Shown one piece after another: positions 58,381 to 64,000 of a DNA stretch of 64,000 nt; position 1 is the stretch's first letter, and each line of letters opens with the position of its first letter. Below the pieces are notes generated by a model. It saw nothing but the letters and a program-made list of their open reading frames with translations, ran no database searches and was not told the DNA's origin. The stretch is from Thermothelomyces thermophilus ATCC 42464 (taxonomy: Eukaryota; Ascomycota; Sordariomycetes; Sordariales; Chaetomiaceae). A program made the translations under genes and the position numbers. The stretch lies in contig NC_016476.1 of NCBI RefSeq assembly GCF_000226095.1, positions 1,550,001 through 1,614,000 of the forward strand, given 5' to 3'.

Positions 58381-58594
58381 ACTGCCGAACGTAGTGATAA
58401 GCTTCTAGGAGTGTTAAAAGCAGTTTGTAGTAGGTGGCTATACGAAGGAAAAGAGTACCTTGTTAAAACTATCTATAAAGGAGACAAAACGACTGATATT
58501 TATAGACAAAGGAACTAGCTAATGCGTTAAACAGCCTTATACAGCTATGGCATGTATGTGGCTAATACTCTTAGAAGCTCCACAGCTTCTGACA
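58381..58594 (-). repeat. Copia left copy 5' LTR (about 214 bp)
   Basis: In element sense it begins TGTCAGAAGCTGTGGAGC and aligns to 61768-61983. Its right end at 58594 is the boundary with unique host DNA. Confidence 0.78.
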
Positions 58595-60817
58595 ATCAAC
58601 GATTAGCAATTAGGCATTTCCGTCGCCTGCTTTGTTAGGTGTAAGGTAGGCCCCTCGTTTAATAAGGTGGGAGACCTGGAACCAACAGGAGCTCGCTTAA
58701 GCGACTGTGTAATAGTGGCAGCCTTCCTGGCTGCAGGTACGCTACGGTGTCTATTATTCCGCCTTCCCGCCCGAAGCTCTACAGCCGAGACCGAACTGCA
58801 ACCACAACCGAGTTCTCGGCCGCCTTGCCTTCAGCTGTTTTGGTGCGCGCCTCGACATATTCATGCAGATGCAAGGGGGATGCCACTCACTCCAGCTTAT
58901 GGTTTCTAATTATACTGACCTTCAGCTTTGTAAACGACTTTCACGCAGACTGTCTCGTCTTCGGCCCTCGCTTAAAGCATATCTCTCGGCCGATCACCGA
59001 GGTTTGCTCGGTCACCTCACGAGCTCGAAATTTCGGGAACGCCCGGGGCCAGCGCGGTGAGGGAACTTTGGGGGAGGAAAGGGACAAACACAGACCTGAC
59101 CCCATATGCCGACCCAAGTGAACGGCCCCTAATTATTCAACTGCGTTTATAATTAACACTCACAGATTGTGATGAAGTTGTTCAATCACTTGCCTTGCCA
59201 GCATCCGAGTCAAGTACTTCATGTATAATTACTCCGTAGTCTTCATTCATGTTCTTCATTCTTTTATCCCCCTTCTCCCTAAAGTAGTTCGTTATTAATC
59301 TATCACATTTTCCTGATCTGACATTCCCGCGTGGTGCTTCCACCGAAATGGGATCTGCTTCTTCCAAACTTGGCCAGCTTGTATGTACATAATACCAATT
59401 TGGGTAGGCCAGTTATTACATGTCTCTGCTGCTCGATTCAATTGTCAGGTAAGGTATACATACCTATTAGGTATCCACGGCTCTAATATCCACTATCGAG
59501 TTCTGGGTACTTGTAGATCGTTAATCATCACTCGAGCAGAACGATGCCTTGAGGTATTGGGTATTGAAGTGGTGGGAGCCAGCCGATCCGTGCTTCGGCC
59601 ATTTCAGCCAAAATTGTGCACTCTCGGGCACCATGTTCGTCGGCCTAAGTGGTATTTGGTGATGTTCTCTGCTCGAATAGCTGAAACATGGATATCAATC
59701 TAAGACGTTGTCAATAGACTCGCTGCCTTCACGACATTGTGCTGACGACGAGAGACTACATCACCAAGTCGCATAATTGCACTATGCCTCGCCCAATTGG
59801 TTTTTTGAAGCTCTGTGGTGGACTGGGCCCACCAGGGCTCCAGCCCTACCGAGGTTGCAGCCACCCACATCTTCCTGCAGGTTGGCTCTGGACGCCTCCG
59901 TCCTTCTTCCTCAAGAACCATCGCCAACCACAGTAGCAGAGATACGAAGATAGTCAGTTCTATCCGCGCATCCACCTGCAAGAAGCTCCGACATTTAATT
60001 ATATTCCCCATGGCGCTTCTAGTACGGAGCGGCGTGGATTTAGAGTTTCATTGGACTTGGAGGTGTTGGAGATGGATCTTCATCTTCGGAGATGTGTCTC
60101 GCCCTTCAAACGCGAAACTCACTCAAACCCATTTCCGACCTTTTGGGCCTTTCGTTCTGGGGGTGGACTTTTGGGATGATGGCGCGGTCGCAAAGCTTGA
60201 AAGTGAGCATGTGGTCCCCGCCACTCCGTAGATAATTGGCTTCAGCGGCCCCGGGGCCCCGCTTCCGTTTGCTTTCGTGGACCCCTTTGTCCAACCCCCC
60301 CTGAAGGGTTATCTCCACCACAGCCTTATCCTTGCATTTTTAAAGTTTATCTTCACTTCATCTCATCCGGTCTGGTTAACAGTTCCTTCTCGCAGAAGCT
60401 CTCTTTTTTTTGCAAGCAGCAGAATGCCCGGAGCGGCGAGCCACACTAGGACACGCCGAACTCCATCCGTCATACCTTACCGTATGACCTGACCCTTGCA
60501 CCTTACCGCTTCGGCCCTGCCAGCGCCTGCACACGAGTTGGCCCGCTTGTCAGAACCCCGCAATATCCACTGAAAGTGCGAGAAAGCCAACCAGGTGGGT
60601 GTATTAGTGCCATTGATATCCGATTTCTCAGCACTATGGACTTACAGAGGGCGATGGAATTTGTAAGCTGGGAACGGAGGAGAATGTCCGGCTCGACGAG
60701 GATCTCTGTTTCCGTGTGAAACAAGGCCAAGATATGTGATTCTGGGGCCCTCTGGGTCTGACAAGGACAGAAATGGTGAAGATAAACACACGTCCGCCGT
60801 CAGATGGAGCAGAAACG

Positions 60818-60849
<32 letters not shown>

Positions 60850-61084
60850 GGAAGAGGCTCCGTATTCATACTTAGCGCATTGAGTCTGAAAGAAGCCGCA
60901 CATAAGTAGGGGCAAGTGTTCACGGTTTCAACCTCCTAGAGGTGCGCCAGACGTCTCTGCATCGTAGACATATAACAACCAAGCCTGCAGCTTCAGGACG
61001 GAAATACCATCAACTGAAACACATATCAACACTGCTTTATCGCAGCCTCGCAGCCAATTGAGGGAAAAGAATAAAAAAACAACA
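58595..61084. other. Unique, RIP-free host DNA without recognisable gene
   Basis: Base composition is balanced and CAG, TGG and CpA are common, in contrast to both sides. Short overlapping open frames occur (for example 58747-59121, 59383-59703 and 59815-60231 on plus, and 60011-59700 on minus). They show no family motif, overlap each other on both strands, and look like chance frames. Microheterogeneity includes a 29-T run at 60821-60849. The last 100 bp could be the promoter and 5' UTR of the DUF1993 relic (AAAACAACA context before the ATG). Confidence 0.6.
60821..60849. repeat. Homopolymer run of 29 T
   Basis: This is a pure T tract 236 bp upstream of the DUF1993 start codon. Tracts of this kind are prone to length errors. 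On the minus strand it creates two artificial Lys-rich frames. Confidence 0.85.
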
Positions 61085-61611
61085 ATGGCCACCCTGTCAC
61101 TCTACGATACCACCATTGTCTGTGGTACCCACGCTCTAGACACGCTTCTCGACCTTCTCAAGGAGGCCCAGGTCACCCCGAGGCCAGCACCCTCTCGCAG
61201 GCCCGCATATTCCCGGACATGGTCCCCCTCAGTCTGCAGGTCCTGATCGTGTGCAAATTTTACAAGCAGTTTGTCACGTACCCGACCGGACGCATCGTCG
61301 AGGGGGCCGAGGACGACGGCGAGAACAAGACGCTGGAGGAGCTCGTCGAGCGGGTCGAGAAGACGCTCGGCCTGCTCGAGACCGTCTCGCGCGACGAGAT
61401 CGACGGCACGGCCCTCAAGACCACGACCGTCGAGGTGGTCCCGTACGGGTCCTTCAACGTCACCCCTGAGTATTTCATCCTGATATACCAGCTGCCCACC
61501 CTCTACTTCCACCTCGTCACCGCCTAGGACATCCTGCGCATGAGGGGATTCGAGATTGGCAAGCGTGATTTCCTGAAGAACGTTGCGACTGGCTGGGTCC
61601 CGGCGCTTTAG
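61085..61611 (+). pseudogene. DUF1993-family protein gene, frameshifted and with one amber stop
   Basis: The start MATLSLYDTTIVCGTHALDT, the middle ARIFPDMVPLSLQV, the IYQLPTLYFHLVTA block and the end RGFEIGKRDFL are the successive conserved blocks of DUF1993, a small family of about 170 residues of unknown function found in fungi and bacteria. One missing base in the C run 61176-61179 shifts frame 2 into frame 1, and TAG at 61525-61527 precedes DILRMRGF. With both ignored, the length is about 175 codons, normal for the family. No intron borders are obvious. The GC-rich codon use and lack of RIP differ from all surrounding elements. The gene could be a relic, or the lesions could be sequence errors. 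Confidence 0.85.
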
Positions 61612-61757
61612 AACTGAGAAGATGGTGAACGAAGCACACTAGGAGTGATGGTTGCGTATTGGGGATAAGGAAACTGACATTGTGTCGTAACAGCATAGGA
61701 GCATGATATATCATCAAAAACAAACCCTTGAATTGATGCGAGAACGGCTGTGCATTA
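61612..61757. other. Unique DNA between the DUF1993 relic and the Copia LTR
   Basis: This 146 bp of RIP-free sequence is probably the 3' UTR of the relic. No other feature is seen. Confidence 0.6.
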
Positions 61758-61983
61758 TGACAGACGCCTTATACCGAACGTAGTGATGAGCTTCCGGGAG
61801 CGTTAAAAGCAGTTTGTAGTAGGTGGCTATACGAAGGAAAAGAGTGCCTTGTTAAAACTATCTACAAAGGAGACAAAAAGAGTGGTATTTATAGACAAAC
61901 GGACTAGCCAATGCGTTAAACAGCCTCATATAGCTATGGCAAACGCGTGGCTGATACGTTTAGAAGCTCTACAGCTTCTGACA
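61758..61983 (-). repeat. Copia right copy 3' LTR (226 bp)
   Basis: In element sense this is TGTCAG...CTGTCA. It contains the AGAAGCTGTAGAGCTTCT palindrome at its start. The outer flank is unique DNA. Confidence 0.78.
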
Positions 61984-62731
61984 TACCCCCTAGTTAAACG
62001 TGGTAATCGTTTAACTACACTTTGTGGTAATACTCTTCTTGGTGTTATATCCTTTGTTACTCTTACCTTAATAGCTCCTTTAAGGGGCCTGCCTTCTGTA
62101 TTTAGAAGTCTAAAAGAGTCGAGTATAGTAGAGCGATTCCTTTAAAACTATAGTTTAAATATAGCTATTATAACTATAGTAGTAATAATATTATTAGTTT
62201 TAATTATAGTAATAATAAGATAATGCCTCTTATATTCGAATTAATAGATGATTTGTTAGGTATACCTGTTATAAATATTATAATTGCTAGTAGGTTAACT
62301 CCTACTCCCATAATGCCTTGAAAGTGTAAGTGTACTAAAGCTTCTAGACTATAAGTGTTCTTATTGTCTCTATTTAATTGATTTTATTACTGCTTTTATA
62401 GTTTTCTAGTGCCTTGCTAGTTATATTAAGATCGTTTAAGCTAACTAAATATAGTAATATTAAAGCTAGTAAGCTTTGTAAAGTGCCTTATAAAATGTAT
62501 ATATAGTTAGCTCTAGTAGGACGTTCTTTTAGTAAATGTTATAATTATTCTAATGCTAGCTTTTACTATTACTATTATATCTATAGCTCTTATAAGTATA
62601 AGGATATATATACTAATCGCTTATATGTCTAATAGCTCTTATAATATTTATACTAACTATAATGGTAGTCCTACTTCTTATATTAGGTCGGCAAAGGATT
62701 TGATAAAGGCTTTACTAGATCGAGCTAAGGC
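61984..62731 (-). other. Copia right copy: region between 3' LTR and opposite-strand frame
   Basis: AT-rich. A plus-strand frame of 98 codons (61849-62145) starts inside the LTR. On the minus strand about 62400-62190 is open for some 60 codons with a hydrophobic stretch (GVGVNLLAIIIFITG). From about 62380 the sequence is shared with 5940-6288. No family is recognised. Confidence 0.5.
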
Positions 62732-63064
62732 TTCTATAAGTTCCTAGATCCCAAACCTCTACCCCTGACACGTAGGCAAATCGCTGACGGTTACGTATAG
62801 GATCTTAAGAAGTTATATATAGTTCTTCGGAATGACCTTAAATGTGCTAGCGTAAACGATATAGAGGAGTACGAGCTTAATAAGATTAAACTTATACGTT
62901 TTACGAAGATCGCCTGCTCTATATATAATATCTTCTATTAGTTAGGTAAGATTAAGGAGGATTGTAAAGCTCGCGTTAGTGTGTCTAATAATACGTTAGG
63001 CGCTACGTCGTTACCTGGCTAGGATAAAGGTAAGGGCAAGGCTATTAATCCTAGTAACGGTTAA
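62732..63064 (+). pseudogene. Copia right copy: conserved opposite-strand frame
   Basis: The counterpart of 19907-20243 (FYKFLDPKPLPLTRRQIADG, ending GKGKAINPSNG and TAA at 63062-63064). It has the same length class and reading frame, with TAG at three shared places. It is antisense to Copia pol. Function unknown. Confidence 0.5.
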
Positions 63065-63079
63065 TAGTAATAGATAGGG

Positions 63080-64000
63080 AGTATTAGGTAGTATTTTATT
63101 TCACGAATTTAACTTATTTTCTACCCCTTAGTTATATAAGTCTATAACTAATATCTTAAAGATTAAAGAGAGCCCTCTAACGCTTAAAGGCTTATTAGCT
63201 AAGTCGTTTAATAAGCCTATCTACCAGTATTTAACTAGCTAGTAAATATATAGCTTTAAATGTTCCTTTCGCTACTTCCTGGTATAATTATATATTATAG
63301 ATATCTATATACTATAAGCGAGTATCAATACGTTCGTTCTTAGCTATTACTAGTCTTATCGTTTGCTAATTGTTATAATAGATGTTCTAGGGTTCCCTAA
63401 GCTTAAGATCGATATCTGTAAATAGCCTTTTAAACGCTATAGCCTCTCTTGCTATAAGGGAGAGCGTTAGAAGTTCTGCTTTGATGCTTGACGTTGTAAT
63501 AGTATCCTAGTACGATACTTTCTATATAATAGGACCTCTAAATAGGAAGAAGATATATCCCTATAACGAATACCACGTATCTAAATCATCTACGTGTAAA
63601 GCGTCCTTAGCGATTATAAGCGTCGGACTATCTAGCGCTCGCTCGCCCCTATATTAGATTAATAGGTAAGAGCTCCTAAATAGATATCTTACTACTTGCC
63701 ATGCCTCTAACAAGTAATCTAGTCTTAGGTTAGTCAGGTATCAAGAGAGTACTAAATAGGTATATACGACGTCTAGATATAGTATAACTATATAGTATAG
63801 AATTAATCTGACAAGCTCTTAATACTCTTTAATCTATATACTAGTAGCGCTCCCTTCGAACTTCTTAAGCTCTTTATAGCTTAAAGGAGTTAGTTTGTAT
63901 ACATTAGGTATATCTAGCCTATATCTTCTCACTACCTTTCTAATATATTAGTTATAGATTAACTATATCTTATACGTGGGTTAGTCTCGAATCACCCTAA
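63080..64000 (-). pseudogene. Copia right copy pol: RNase H and end of RT
   Basis: The frame is collinear with 20290-21150, including the QGYIFF and VELL-type RNase H blocks (about 63560-63480). It runs off the window before the RT active site. TAG codons are frequent. Confidence 0.8.

Larger units (their letters stand above)
61758..64000 (-). mobile_element. Copia right copy, 3' part (continues beyond window)
   Basis: In minus orientation it shows RT start and RNase H (64000-63080), the non-pol region with an opposite-strand frame, and the 3' LTR at 61983-61758. It aligns to 19907-21150 and 5884-6288 of the left copy and is similarly RIP-damaged. Confidence 0.85.

Noticed and set aside
58667-60231. 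Several overlapping ORFs of 60-140 codons in the host island
   Set aside because: They overlap on both strands with no recognisable family or splice pattern, so I describe the stretch but do not call genes.
60634-60923. Two minus-strand ORFs with poly-Lys
   Set aside because: Both are created by reading through the 29-T homopolymer in different frames.
61219-61527. Independent 102-codon gene
   Set aside because: It is the middle part of the DUF1993 frame after the frameshift.
61758-61983. Solo Copia LTR
   Set aside because: No short duplication is seen at its ends, and Copia sequence continues to its right, so it is the 3' LTR of a larger copy.
62150-62400. AT-rich stretch considered as a mitochondrial insertion
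   Set aside because: No mitochondrial protein or tRNA could be recognised, and the adjoining DNA is shared with another Copia copy.

Overview
The window looks like a repeat island from a filamentous ascomycete (Pezizomycotina). The elements are chromodomain-bearing Ty3/Gypsy retrotransposons, a second Gypsy lineage, Ty1/Copia and Tad-like LINEs. Nearly all copies carry dense C-to-T and G-to-A changes that turn CAG and TGG codons into TAG and Cys TGC/TGT codons into Tyr. That is the signature of repeat-induced point mutation (RIP). No species can be named from the sequence alone.

Layout. Almost everything except 58595-61757 is transposon, and the pieces are nested. A minus-strand Copia element is the base layer; its parts lie at 58594-57693, 32300-30951, 23703-19907 and 6288-5884. 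It was split by Gy-C copy 1 (the part seen here is 5315-5883), by Gy-C copy 2 (6289-19906, 5-bp duplication CTTCT), by Gy-B copy 1 (23704-30950, duplication CTTAT) and by Gy-B copy 2 (37532-57692, duplication AAATC). Gy-C copy 2 in turn holds Gy-A copy 2 (10667-18256, duplication AATAG). LINE A (32305-37521) sits at the left LTR tip of Gy-B copy 2. LINE B (43022-55735, about 12-bp duplication) sits inside Gy-B copy 2, and Gy-A copy 3 (45037-52528, duplication CTACC) sits inside LINE B. Gy-A copy 1 (1-5314) interrupts Gy-C copy 1 and is the least mutated element. A second Copia copy occupies 61758-64000.

How the elements are built. Gy-A and Gy-B have gag with a zinc knuckle, protease, reverse transcriptase (RT), RNase H, integrase and a C-terminal chromodomain. 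In both, the sequence just after the 5' LTR is complementary to a stretch of the LTR downstream of its TATA box, which suggests Tf1/sushi-type self-priming. The most interesting feature is a second ORF on the opposite strand between the chromodomain and the 3' LTR in every copy. In Gy-A it encodes a Zn2Cys6-like cysteine cluster followed by a heptad-rich stretch; in Gy-B it is 894 nt in both copies and has a related cysteine pattern. The Copia elements also have a conserved opposite-strand frame after pol.

The only non-repetitive DNA is 58595-61757, which has balanced base composition and no RIP. It holds one recognisable host gene, a DUF1993-family gene broken by a one-base frameshift and an amber codon. 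No intact functional gene is visible in the window.
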